Virus record (IMG/VR): IMGVR_UViG_3300017717_000074
Coordinates: 1 to 24,401 of that record
DNA length: 24,401 bases
Source: a virus
Strand: one strand, 5' to 3'
A program made the position numbers and the translations under genes. Positions within the stretch are counted from its first letter, which is position 1. Every line of letters starts with the position of its first letter. Positions 6,793-13,987 of the stretch are shown piece by piece. Under the pieces are notes generated by a model. That model had not been told where the DNA came from and made no database searches. It worked only from the letters and a program-made list of their open reading frames with translations.

Positions 6793-7066
6793 CCCAAAAG
6801 AAATACAAAATTCTAAACGTATATATAAAAGTGCAACACCGAAATATACGATTGATTGGTATATTAAATGGATAGCATCTGTGTTTGTATTAGCAGGAAT
6901 GTCAATACGAGGAGTAGATGGATTTCAATTTTATGATTTAATATTTTCAATCATTGGCGTAACACTTTGGACAGTTGTAGCAGCTATATGGAAAGATAGA
7001 GCTTTGTTATTATTAAATGGAGTAGGAGTAATGTTTCTAATACGAAACTTAATTCAATCAATATGA
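6773..7066 (+). CDS. Membrane protein with about three helices, 97 aa
   Basis: Cytoplasmic N-terminus of about 28 polar residues (MSSQKFDPKEIQNSKRIYKS), then three hydrophobic segments: about 30-48 (WIKWIASVFVLAGM region), 53-73 (FYDLIFSIIGVTLWTVVAAIW) and 78-93 (LLLLNGVGVMFLIRNL). A good AGGAGTGG ribosome-binding site precedes the ATG. It overlaps the deaminase gene by 20 bases and the GT-A gene by 4 (ATGA), so it belongs to the same transcript. Similar small membrane proteins are frequent in marine T4-like phages near this block; no function is known to me. Confidence 0.75.
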   Translation: MSSQKFDPKEIQNSKRIYKSATPKYTIDWYIKWIASVFVLAGMSIRGVDGFQFYDLIFSIIGVTLWTVVAAIWKDRALLLLNGVGVMFLIRNLIQSI

Positions 7067-7905
7067 AAATAGTTATACCAACATATAAAAGACCTGATGG
7101 TAAAATTGATGTATTAGAAAATGGATGGATACCTGAAAGTTTTTATAAAAGAGTTTATGTTTGTATTCGAAGAGATGTATCTGAAATGGAACGTTATAAA
7201 AGTATTCCATTTGATTACCCAGGCGTACAGGTAGTTCCGTTAAGAGTACCTAAAGATTCAGGCATACCAGAAAAAAGACATGCGATATGTGAACATTTTG
7301 CTGGTGAAAAGATTTGGATGATGGATGATGATATTAAGATAGTTCCTTGCCATATTACTGATGAAAAAGATTATGTAATAAAAGAAAAGGAATTATCAGA
7401 AGAATCGTTTTATGATTTAATTAATTATTCAATTGGATTATTAGAAGATATGCCATTTGGTGTAATCGCTACAGCAACCTTTGTTAAAGGTAAAGATATA
7501 TTTCCTATAGGATTAAATCGTTGGGGAGCTTTTAGTTCTTTTATAAATTTAGAACAATTAACAGCTAACGATTTAGGTTATACAAAAGTAAAATATTATG
7601 AAGATGTAGCAGCATTTTGTGGTGCAATTGAAAAAGGATTTAATAATTTTTATATAACTAAATGGCAATTAGTCATTGGTAAAGAAAAAGAAGGTGGCAA
7701 TGCTGCCGCGCGTCACGCGGACGTCATGCATACGGCCGCACGCGAGCTCAACAAACTATATCCTAAACATATTAAATTAGTAAATATGAAGGATAAAACA
7801 CATAATCGTAAGATTAATCTCAAGGTACAACCAACAGGAGTGCCTAAACACATGAAAGATTTAAATGAAAATAACAGTGTACAAATCACTGATTTTATGA
7901 TATAA
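7063..7905 (+). CDS. GT-A-type glycosyltransferase with clamp-like C-terminal tail, 280 aa
   Basis: Starts KIVIPTYKRPDG, a typical nucleotide-sugar-binding first strand, and has a metal-binding DxD-type motif MMDDDIKI (D88-D90). This is the GT2-like/GT-A pattern seen in phage DNA glycosyltransferases, including those found beside base-modifying enzymes. RWGAFSSFINL and a YYEDVAAFCGAIEKG segment (likely acceptor/catalytic acidic residues) follow. The last residues are NNSVQITDFMI, similar to the end of the methyltransferase-like protein ([10 protein letters not shown]) and to PCNA-type clamp-binding peptides (x-TDF-aromatic/hydrophobic). The same bases form promoter P4. No Shine-Dalgarno is seen; the start overlaps the previous stop. 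Bases 7707-7749 are unusually GC-rich and palindromic. The substrate (DNA hydroxymethylcytosine or a sugar already on it) is inferred. Confidence 0.75.
   Translation: MKIVIPTYKRPDGKIDVLENGWIPESFYKRVYVCIRRDVSEMERYKSIPFDYPGVQVVPLRVPKDSGIPEKRHAICEHFAGEKIWMMDDDIKIVPCHITDEKDYVIKEKELSEESFYDLINYSIGLLEDMPFGVIATATFVKGKDIFPIGLNRWGAFSSFINLEQLTANDLGYTKVKYYEDVAAFCGAIEKGFNNFYITKWQLVIGKEKEGGNAAARHADVMHTAARELNKLYPKHIKLVNMKDKTHNRKINLKVQPTGVPKHMKDLNENNSVQITDFMI
7707..7749 (+). other. GC-rich, palindrome-dense patch inside the GT-A gene
   Basis: Within 43 bases there are five different 6-bp palindromes: CGCGCG (7707), GACGTC (7720), ATGCAT (7726), CGGCCG (7733) and GAGCTC (7744). The surrounding gene is strongly AT-rich. 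The patch encodes AAARHADVMHTAARELN in frame, so the coding sequence is intact. Confidence 0.8.
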
Positions 7906-7906
7906 T
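7878..7906 (+). promoter_or_regulatory. Promoter P4 for the GT-B gene, coding for the GT-A tail
   Basis: -35 TGTACA (7878-7883), 17-bp spacer, extended -10 TGaTATAAT (-10 at 7901-7906). The promoter sequence is translated as the C-terminal SVQITDFMI of the GT-A protein and the TAA stop (7903-7905) is inside the -10. An inverted repeat CAGTG (7875-7879) / CACTG (7887-7891) overlaps the -35. Transcription should start about 4 bases before the ATG at 7917. Confidence 0.85.
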
Positions 7907-7916
7907 ATAACTAATT

Positions 7917-9272
7917 ATGAAAATTGCAATAGTATTTGGAAAAGGCCTTGATGGCTGTGGCGTAGAAAAGTTTGGATATGAATTCCAAAGATATATGCCT
8001 AATGATGTAGACATATACGATTTACAAGAACGTGGATTTACTCGCTCAGGTGGACATATAAAAGATTCCATCTCATTCAAAGCTGAAGAAATACCAGAGG
8101 TAGCTAAAAAATTAAATGACAATTATGATATTGTTATGCTTAATTCTTATCCAAGTCCATTACACAAACAAACAACAGTTAAAAGTTTCTTTGAAGATTT
8201 AGTTCTTAAAATTAGGAAACCAATTCTTGTTGGTATGATGCATGAAATTAAAAGAATGAACTTTGATAGAATACCAATGCATATTCCTATTGCAAACGCA
8301 TGTGATATTATATTTAACTTCTCAACAGAAACAACATACGCACAAGATATATCAAGTATACTAACTGATAAGAAACTTGGTGAAAGGATTGCTCGTATGA
8401 AATTACCATTTACTGTTTCTGATTATGAAAAGTATTGGGTACCATTTAAAGATAAAAGAAGAAGTTGTATATACGCAAGTCGTTGGACAACTATGAAGGA
8501 CCCAAAAAGAATGGTTGAAATGTTTAACTTAGATAAAGATTTCCATTACTCAATTCATGGTATTGAAAGGTCTATTGGTGCTAAGTTTGATATTATCGAT
8601 ATTACAAGTTGGCAAGATAAGTTTGATGGATATGATTATGATAGTGATATATGCCAAAGCTTTGGACCTTACGAATATGAAGATGGTATGAACTTAATAT
8701 CAAACTCTATGTTTGGTTATAGTGGATATAATCTTCCAAAGGAAATACACAACTATGGCGATAGGTTTGAATATGCTCAAATGGAAATAATCGCTGTAGG
8801 TACAGTTCCAGTATTTGATTCAAATTATGGAATGAATAACATAGCTGAAGATGGCTCAACATTTATAACTAACCCAATTGCAATATGGTCAAATAGAGAA
8901 GATTTAAATGAGACAAAAGATAAAATACATGAATTATCAAACGATGAATCAATGTATAATGATTATTTAGAAGCGGGTATTGAGTTTCTCAGACAGGAAG
9001 CTGATGCATCTAATGTAATACCACCTATGTTAAAACATATAGAGACTGTTGGAAAGCAAACAGATAAAATGACAGTGACTCAATTACTTGAAAAATGCTT
9101 TGGAATAACTTCTATAGATACTTTCATAGATATTTTTAATAATCATATTCCAGCATTTGGAGCAAAAGAAGTCATAGAACAACAATTAAGTTATTTTGAA
9201 AAGAAGAAAAGAATTGTACATACTAAGATAAAAGATTTAAATACAACTAGTTTGGAGGATTTCTTTGGATAA
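7917..9272 (+). CDS. GT-B glycosyltransferase with polymerase-type clamp tail, 451 aa
   Basis: Two-domain GT-B fold (GT4-like). The N-terminal domain begins KIAIVFGKGLDGCGVEKFGYEF, with a glycine-rich loop. The donor domain has SRWTTMKDPKRMVEMF (R189, K194, phosphate contacts in GT4 enzymes) and the E-x4-E region FEYAQMEIIAVGTVPVFD (E285, E290). The last seven residues, SLEDFFG, are identical to the last seven of the DNA polymerase in this window. T4 alpha-glucosyltransferase, also GT-B, has been reported to contact the sliding clamp gp45, so a DNA-modifying, clamp-tethered glycosyltransferase is the best reading. Modification of a host surface sugar is the alternative. The ATG at 7917 has no Shine-Dalgarno and lies 10 bases after the -10 of P4, so translation may be leaderless. 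Confidence 0.85.
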   Translation: MKIAIVFGKGLDGCGVEKFGYEFQRYMPNDVDIYDLQERGFTRSGGHIKDSISFKAEEIPEVAKKLNDNYDIVMLNSYPSPLHKQTTVKSFFEDLVLKIRKPILVGMMHEIKRMNFDRIPMHIPIANACDIIFNFSTETTYAQDISSILTDKKLGERIARMKLPFTVSDYEKYWVPFKDKRRSCIYASRWTTMKDPKRMVEMFNLDKDFHYSIHGIERSIGAKFDIIDITSWQDKFDGYDYDSDICQSFGPYEYEDGMNLISNSMFGYSGYNLPKEIHNYGDRFEYAQMEIIAVGTVPVFDSNYGMNNIAEDGSTFITNPIAIWSNREDLNETKDKIHELSNDESMYNDYLEAGIEFLRQEADASNVIPPMLKHIETVGKQTDKMTVTQLLEKCFGITSIDTFIDIFNNHIPAFGAKEVIEQQLSYFEKKKRIVHTKIKDLNTTSLEDFFG

Positions 9273-9273
9273 G
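9249..9273 (+). repeat. Clamp-tail/SD/TTG-start module, copy 2
   Basis: Second copy of the 25-base module at 3144-3168, differing at two positions by eye. It encodes SLEDFFG and stop for the GT-B protein, and carries GGAGG (9254-9258) and the TTG (9265) that starts the HAD gene, with the same 6-base spacing as copy 1. Confidence 0.85.
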
Positions 9274-9639
9274 AAAAAGACAATTGTAATCGATATAGAT
9301 GATACGATTTGTTTTACAAATCACAACTATCAAGATGCACAACAAAAATATGGAAACGCGTTACCTAATAATAAGGTAATCAAAGGTATGAGAGTACTTA
9401 AGAATTTAGGGTTCCATATTATTTTATTAACTGCCAGAAGAATGTTAACACACAATGGCGATATAAAGAAAATTATAGAAGATGTAGGTAAGATAACAAC
9501 CGATTGGTTGGAAAGATATGATGTACCTTACGATGAACTATTATGGGGGAAACCCTATTCATCTACTTATTACGTAGATGATAAAGCAATGAACTTGGAG
9601 GAATTTGTTAAATGGACAAACAAAATGGATTCAATTTAG
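9265..9639 (+). CDS. HAD-superfamily phosphatase, 124 aa
   Basis: Small phosphatase with all four HAD motifs: I DIDDT (D10, D12), II LLTAR (54-58), III K96-P and IV YYVDDKA (D105, D106). There is no large cap domain, as in small HAD phosphatases acting on sugar phosphates and in capsule-biosynthesis phosphatases. It starts at TTG 9265 inside the GT-B gene, with GGAGG 6 bases upstream, and overlaps the nucleotidyltransferase-kinase gene by 28 bases. Placed between a glycosyltransferase and a sugar-activating enzyme, it probably dephosphorylates a sugar intermediate in making the donor, but the substrate cannot be read from sequence. Confidence 0.85.
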   Translation: MDKKKTIVIDIDDTICFTNHNYQDAQQKYGNALPNNKVIKGMRVLKNLGFHIILLTARRMLTHNGDIKKIIEDVGKITTDWLERYDVPYDELLWGKPYSSTYYVDDKAMNLEEFVKWTNKMDSI

Positions 9640-11105
9640 TTATCCCTGCTGCAGGAGCAGCAACAAGACTAAGACCTCTATCTTCTGGCACGTCGAAGGT
9701 TATGGTACGTGTAAATGGTAAACCTTGCCTAGACTATATAATAGAGGCAGTCAATGGCAGCGTTGATGAAATAGTCGTGGTTGATGGAAAGTATACGGAT
9801 ATCCGAGAGTATTGTGCTGTTAGACATCCCAAGGTAAGGTTTGCTAATCAACTATCTTTTGATGGTCCAAGGGATGCTATATCTATTGGTATGAACGCAT
9901 TAGTAAATCCTTTAAAACCAGTTGTTGTTTGGTTAGGTGATGCTATTATATTAGAAAAAGATATGCCGTTAGGTACAAACTTTTTACTTACAAAGGAAGT
10001 GGATAATCAATCAGCTTGGTGTATGTGGGATGGTAATAAATATTATAATAAACCAGAAAAACCAATACCTAATGCTACTGCTTTAGTTGGACTATATTCA
10101 TTTAAGGAAGGATTAAGAGCTAAGCAAGCTTTCAATGAAAGTAGGGCCTACGATATATCAGGTGCACTAGAACTCTATGGAAACTTTAGCCAATATATTA
10201 CTAAAGAATGGTATGACATAGGTGACCTGCCAACATACTATAAAACCTGTGCTTCATTACTTAATAGAAAAGCAAGGGCTTTTAATAATTTGAAGTTTAA
10301 TGGAGAGCTTGGAACTATTACAAAATTACCAGATTATCATGATAAGCATTCAAGAAAAACATTACAAAACGAAAAGAATTGGTATAAATGTTTAAATCCT
10401 GAACAATCTATGTTTGTACCTAGAATATTAGAACATCCAACTCAACTAACAATGTCATATGAAAGTGGTACATTACTTAGTGATTTAATGTTATATGAGA
10501 ATATGCCTGATTCACATTGGGATTATGTCATGGATAGAATATTTAGAATTAAAATAAATTACTTTAATAATCCAGTCGATGATGAAGATTTAATTGATGG
10601 GTTTAGTGAGAATGCAAAAGAAATGTGGGTAGGAAAAACTAAAGAGAGATTGAATCATGAGTTCTATAATGTAATGGAAGCATGGAAAGTTGCTCAACTA
10701 CATGAAATGGCTGAACAAGTTTATTTACATACTTCACCAATAAATGGAATGCATGGTGATTTACATTTAGCAAATATTTTATACAATCAACAAACAGATC
10801 AATTTAAATTACTTGACCCAAGAGGTGAGTATGGTAGTTGGTATGGAACAATGGGCGATAACATATATGATTGGGCTAAGTTAGCTCATGATTGTTATTA
10901 TGGATATAACGCTATTGTTGCTGATGTTCCACAAAATGAATATGTAAAAGATTTATTTTTAAGAAAATTAGATGAATATAATCTACCTAAAGAACAAATA
11001 CTAATGGGTGGATTATTATTACTTGCAACCTGTATACCACTACACTATGATGATGTGGATAGGCAAACAAGAATGTTAACGAAGGTGATGAATGAAATAC
11101 AGTAG
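9612..11105 (+). CDS. Sugar nucleotidyltransferase fused to APH/choline-kinase-like kinase, 497 aa
   Basis: N-terminal nucleotidyltransferase (about 1-230): VIPAAGAATRLRPLSSGTSK (G15, R19, K29) is the signature of sugar-1-phosphate nucleotidylyltransferases, with NGKPCLDYII and a metal-binding VVWLGDAII (D110). C-terminal aminoglycoside-phosphotransferase/choline-kinase-like domain (about 240-497): MHGDLHLANIL with the catalytic H-x-D-x4-N (381-388) and metal-binding LLDPRG (D402). The fusion could phosphorylate a sugar or sugar-like alcohol and then attach a nucleotide, giving an activated donor in two steps. A preceding GGAGG lies about 10 bases upstream. Between glycosyltransferase and methyltransferase-like genes, it most likely supplies the donor for DNA glycosylation; a choline-type substrate is an alternative. 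The first 250 bases are richer in GC than the rest. Confidence 0.85.
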   Translation: MDKQNGFNLVIPAAGAATRLRPLSSGTSKVMVRVNGKPCLDYIIEAVNGSVDEIVVVDGKYTDIREYCAVRHPKVRFANQLSFDGPRDAISIGMNALVNPLKPVVVWLGDAIILEKDMPLGTNFLLTKEVDNQSAWCMWDGNKYYNKPEKPIPNATALVGLYSFKEGLRAKQAFNESRAYDISGALELYGNFSQYITKEWYDIGDLPTYYKTCASLLNRKARAFNNLKFNGELGTITKLPDYHDKHSRKTLQNEKNWYKCLNPEQSMFVPRILEHPTQLTMSYESGTLLSDLMLYENMPDSHWDYVMDRIFRIKINYFNNPVDDEDLIDGFSENAKEMWVGKTKERLNHEFYNVMEAWKVAQLHEMAEQVYLHTSPINGMHGDLHLANILYNQQTDQFKLLDPRGEYGSWYGTMGDNIYDWAKLAHDCYYGYNAIVADVPQNEYVKDLFLRKLDEYNLPKEQILMGGLLLLATCIPLHYDDVDRQTRMLTKVMNEIQ

Positions 11106-12288
11106 TATCGTACCATTGATTGGTGGTGAAAGCATAGCAGTTATGAATAAACTAAATGGCCAAATGCCAGAAGAAGTTTTATCATATTCAGATTTTGAAC
11201 CAAACGATTCTCATTATATAAACTATATTAGAGAAAAAGGTTGGCAAGGAGATTACATACATTTAGATGAGAATAAAAATCATAAACCAAAGAAAGTAGA
11301 TATGGTCAATACAGTTTGTCCATGTGCAGGTTTATCTACATTATCAACTCATTCAGCTGCTGATAAACCAGCAAATAATTGGATGTACGAAACAGCACAT
11401 TACGTTTTAGGTAAAATAGAACCAAAAGTTTTTTGGGGAGAGAATGCACCAAGGTTAGCACAAAAGACTGGTGTACCTGTAGTAGAGAAACTACGAAAAA
11501 TAGGGGAGCAGTATGGTTATACCTTTGTACTTCTAAAGACTAAGTCATTAGTACAAGGGTATAGTCAAATTAGAGATAGAACATTTTATTTCTTTTTTAA
11601 AGGGCATCAGGCACCATTATTACCTTATGTAAACCGTTACCCTAACGAAAGAATTGAATCAGTTATCACCTCAGGGCCTCGATCTGAAGCCGATCCAATG
11701 AATTATCTGCCAAATCAACATACACCATCTGATTTACCTTTTTATAGATACATATTAGAAGAGCTTCATGGTGGCATAAACCATAGAGAATTTTACGATA
11801 CTTTAGAGCATTCAAATAATTGTTTTGATTATATCGAAGATAATGATTCCTATGATAACCTTTTACCTTGGTTAAAAGAACAAGGACACGAAAGACATTA
11901 TAACATTATCGATAGAATGAATAAGAAAATAAAGTCAGGTGGTAATGTAATGAGAAGAACTACTACATGGGCTAAGAATTATATTGGAGCTTTTGTAGGT
12001 CATTTGCCAGTTCAAACATGCCATCCATACGAAGATAGATACTTAACAGTCAGAGAATCAATGAGAATCATGCATTTACCAGAAGACATGAACTTAGTAA
12101 GCAATCAAATTAATCATATATGTCAGAACGTACCAGTAAAAACTGCTGAAGATATGGTTGAGAATCTATTAGCTTATTTCGATAACAAAGTAGATTTGAT
12201 TGAAACACCTTACATGCTTATTGACAATAAAAAAAGAATGTACGAATATGAAAAAAACAGTTTACAATTAACTGATTTTATGTTATAA
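11092..12288 (+). CDS. C5-cytosine methyltransferase-fold protein with clamp-like tail, 398 aa
   Basis: Motif I region is [17 protein letters not shown]. Motif IV is [12 protein letters not shown] with the catalytic Cys as C78 (usual PCQxxS replaced by PCAGLS). Motif VI is FWGENAP (E117-N118). Motif VIII is [10 protein letters not shown] (Q-x-R-x-R, 159-163). Late motifs are [16 protein letters not shown] and [14 protein letters not shown], with Gln where GN-VP is usual. The catalytic elements of DNA cytosine-5 methyltransferases are therefore present. In a phage with gp42, cytosine C5 is expected to carry hydroxymethyl already, so plain methylation of phage DNA is hard to explain. It ends [10 protein letters not shown], a likely sliding-clamp tail, encoded by the same bases as promoter P5. 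It overlaps the previous gene by 14 bases. Confidence 0.85.
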   Translation: MKYSSIVPLIGGESIAVMNKLNGQMPEEVLSYSDFEPNDSHYINYIREKGWQGDYIHLDENKNHKPKKVDMVNTVCPCAGLSTLSTHSAADKPANNWMYETAHYVLGKIEPKVFWGENAPRLAQKTGVPVVEKLRKIGEQYGYTFVLLKTKSLVQGYSQIRDRTFYFFFKGHQAPLLPYVNRYPNERIESVITSGPRSEADPMNYLPNQHTPSDLPFYRYILEELHGGINHREFYDTLEHSNNCFDYIEDNDSYDNLLPWLKEQGHERHYNIIDRMNKKIKSGGNVMRRTTTWAKNYIGAFVGHLPVQTCHPYEDRYLTVRESMRIMHLPEDMNLVSNQINHICQNVPVKTAEDMVENLLAYFDNKVDLIETPYMLIDNKKRMYEYEKNSLQLTDFML

Positions 12289-12289
12289 T
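12261..12289 (+). promoter_or_regulatory. Promoter P5 for S21/UvsX, coding for the methyltransferase tail
   Basis: -35 TTTACA (12261-12266), 17-bp spacer, extended -10 TGtTATAAT (-10 at 12284-12289). It encodes SLQLTDFML and the TAA stop (12286-12288) of the upstream protein. An inverted repeat CAGTT (12258-12262) / AACTG (12270-12274) sits exactly where P4 has CAGTG/CACTG. An ATG at 12300, about 4 bases after the expected transcript start, opens an 11-codon ORF that overlaps the S21 start. Confidence 0.85.
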
Positions 12290-12322
12290 AGATATACTTA
12301 TGAAAAATATAGGAGTGAATAT

Positions 12323-12574
12323 ATGCCAAGTGTAGATTTAAGACCTCGTAAGAGGCATCCCAGAGATAAACGTCCGGCTAAACCAATGCCATTTGATGTT
12401 GCTTTGAGAAAATTTAAGAAACAATGCGAAAGGGCTGGCATTGTACAAGAAGTTCGTAAAAGAGAATTTTATGAAAAGCCTAATCAAAGGAAACAACGTG
12501 TAAGAAAAGAAGCAATTGCACGTTGGAGAAAAAAAGAAAAAACCATGCAACTTAGACCAGAGAGGAGGTATTAA
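12323..12574 (+). CDS. rpsU: Ribosomal protein bS21 homolog, 83 aa
   Basis: The core [20 protein letters not shown] (22-41) and [17 protein letters not shown] (43-59) match bacterial 30S protein bS21, as does the end LRPERRY compared with RRTRLY in E. coli. The protein is 12 residues longer than E. coli S21 (71 aa), because a basic N-terminal insertion ([14 protein letters not shown]) precedes the core. bS21 sits near the anti-Shine-Dalgarno end of 16S rRNA and affects initiation. Phage copies, known from SAR11 and other marine phages, may replace the host protein to favour phage mRNAs. A strong AGGAG lies 7 bases before the ATG. First full gene after promoter P5, followed directly by uvsX. 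Confidence 0.93.
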   Translation: MPSVDLRPRKRHPRDKRPAKPMPFDVALRKFKKQCERAGIVQEVRKREFYEKPNQRKQRVRKEAIARWRKKEKTMQLRPERRY

Positions 12575-12575
12575 T

Positions 12576-13631
12576 ATGGGCGTAATGGATAAATTAAAAA
12601 AGAATAGTAAAATAAAAACGACTGATATTTTATCAGATTCTATGCTATTCAAAGATAAAGATGTAATATCAACAACCGTACCAATGGTAAACGTAGCTTT
12701 ATCAGGTGATATGGATGGTGGAATGACAAGCGGTCTTACAGTTCTAGCTGGTCCATCAAAACATTTTAAAACTTCATTTGCTCTCTTAATGGGTGCAGCT
12801 TATTTAAAAGAATATGAAGATGCAGTTATGTTATTCTATGATTCAGAGTTTGGTTCACCACAAAACTACTTTGAATCTTTTGGTATTGATACATCAAGAG
12901 TATTACATACACCAATCACCGATGTGGAACAACTAAAATTTGATTTAGTAAACCAATTAGAAGCAATTGATAGAGATGACAAAGTAGTGATTGTTATAGA
13001 TTCAATTGGTAATTTAGCAAGTAAAAAAGAATTAGAAGATGCGCTCAATGAAAAATCTGTTGCGGATATGTCGAGAGCGAAGGCCTTAAAGGGACTGTTC
13101 AGAATGGTCACTCCTTATTTAACAATGAAGAACGTCCCTTTACTCGCCGTTAACCATACATATAAAGAAATTGGATTATTTCCAAAGAACGTTGTTGGTG
13201 GTGGTACAGGTATTTATTACTCAGCTGATAACATTTGGATTATTGGAAGGCAACAAGTAAAAGCAGGTACTGAAGTATCAGGATATAACTTTGTAATCAA
13301 CGTTGAGAAATCAAGATTTGTAAAAGAAAAATCTAAAATACCAGTAGGTGTATCTTGGGAAGGTGGAATAGAACCATACTCAGGATTACTACAAGTTGCA
13401 TTAGCTGGTGGTTATGTCACTAAGCCAAATGTAGGTTGGTACGCAAGAGTTAATAAAGAAACTGGAGAGATTGAAGAAGGAAAGGTAAGAGAAAAACAAA
13501 CTCTTACAAAAGCTTTTTGGGAACCAATCTTAAAGGAAACTGATTTCAAAGAGTTTGTCAAAACTTATTACTCAATAGGTCATAAGCCATTATTGGAAGT
13601 TGACCTTGATATCGAGATAGAGGGAGAGTAA
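12576..13631 (+). CDS. uvsX: UvsX RecA-like recombinase, 351 aa
   Basis: Strand-exchange ATPase for recombination-dependent replication and repair. Walker A is GPSKHFKTS (59-67), as in the T4 UvsX GPSKSFKS type, and Walker B is VVIVIDSIG (137-145). The L1/L2 region includes MSRAKALKGLFRMVTPYL and VPLLAVNHTYKEIG. The C-terminus is acidic (EVDLDIEIEGE), as in RecA and UvsX proteins. The start is ATG 12576, preceded by GAGGAGGT at 12562-12569; a longer in-frame ORF would overlap S21 by 59 bases and lacks such a site. The protein is shorter than T4 UvsX (391 aa). The stop overlaps the next ATG (TAATG). Confidence 0.96.
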   Translation: MGVMDKLKKNSKIKTTDILSDSMLFKDKDVISTTVPMVNVALSGDMDGGMTSGLTVLAGPSKHFKTSFALLMGAAYLKEYEDAVMLFYDSEFGSPQNYFESFGIDTSRVLHTPITDVEQLKFDLVNQLEAIDRDDKVVIVIDSIGNLASKKELEDALNEKSVADMSRAKALKGLFRMVTPYLTMKNVPLLAVNHTYKEIGLFPKNVVGGGTGIYYSADNIWIIGRQQVKAGTEVSGYNFVINVEKSRFVKEKSKIPVGVSWEGGIEPYSGLLQVALAGGYVTKPNVGWYARVNKETGEIEEGKVREKQTLTKAFWEPILKETDFKEFVKTYYSIGHKPLLEVDLDIEIEGE

Positions 13632-13987
13632 TGAAAATCGATGACTCACACTACACCTTTGTAGAGAATGCCAGTCATCCAATGACTGGTGTTAAATTTG
13701 CAAAAGGCGAATATAAAGATGTGATTATGACTTATGGTACAGTTAGTTTTGAAGAAGATACTCAAAACGATCAAGGTAAACTATCATTTAATTATACAGT
13801 GTTAGACCCAGCTGACCATACAGTCGATGAACTAAATGAAGATGAATCATTTAAAAATTACTTAGGCGATGTACTAAGATATATAATAATGGATTCCCTA
13901 GAATGGGGAGAACAAAATAACATAGCGAGGATAGGAATTGGAAACGACGAATCAACTACCAACTCAGATACTAAATCATCTTCTTAA
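13631..13987 (+). CDS. Conserved hypothetical protein between uvsX and gp41, 118 aa
   Basis: Mainly beta-rich protein: HYTFVENASHPMTGVKFAKG, then VIMTYGTVSFEED and LSFNYTVLDPAD, an acidic stretch (VDELNEDESF) and a helix (NYLGDVLRYIIMDSLEWGEQ). The tail is Ser/Thr/Asp-rich (DESTTNSDTKSSS). It is translationally coupled to uvsX by TAATG and overlaps gp41 by 50 bases. A protein of this size and position occurs in marine T4-like phages, but I know no function. Its place between recombinase and helicase suggests an accessory replication role, which is inference. Confidence 0.8.
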   Translation: MKIDDSHYTFVENASHPMTGVKFAKGEYKDVIMTYGTVSFEEDTQNDQGKLSFNYTVLDPADHTVDELNEDESFKNYLGDVLRYIIMDSLEWGEQNNIARIGIGNDESTTNSDTKSSS

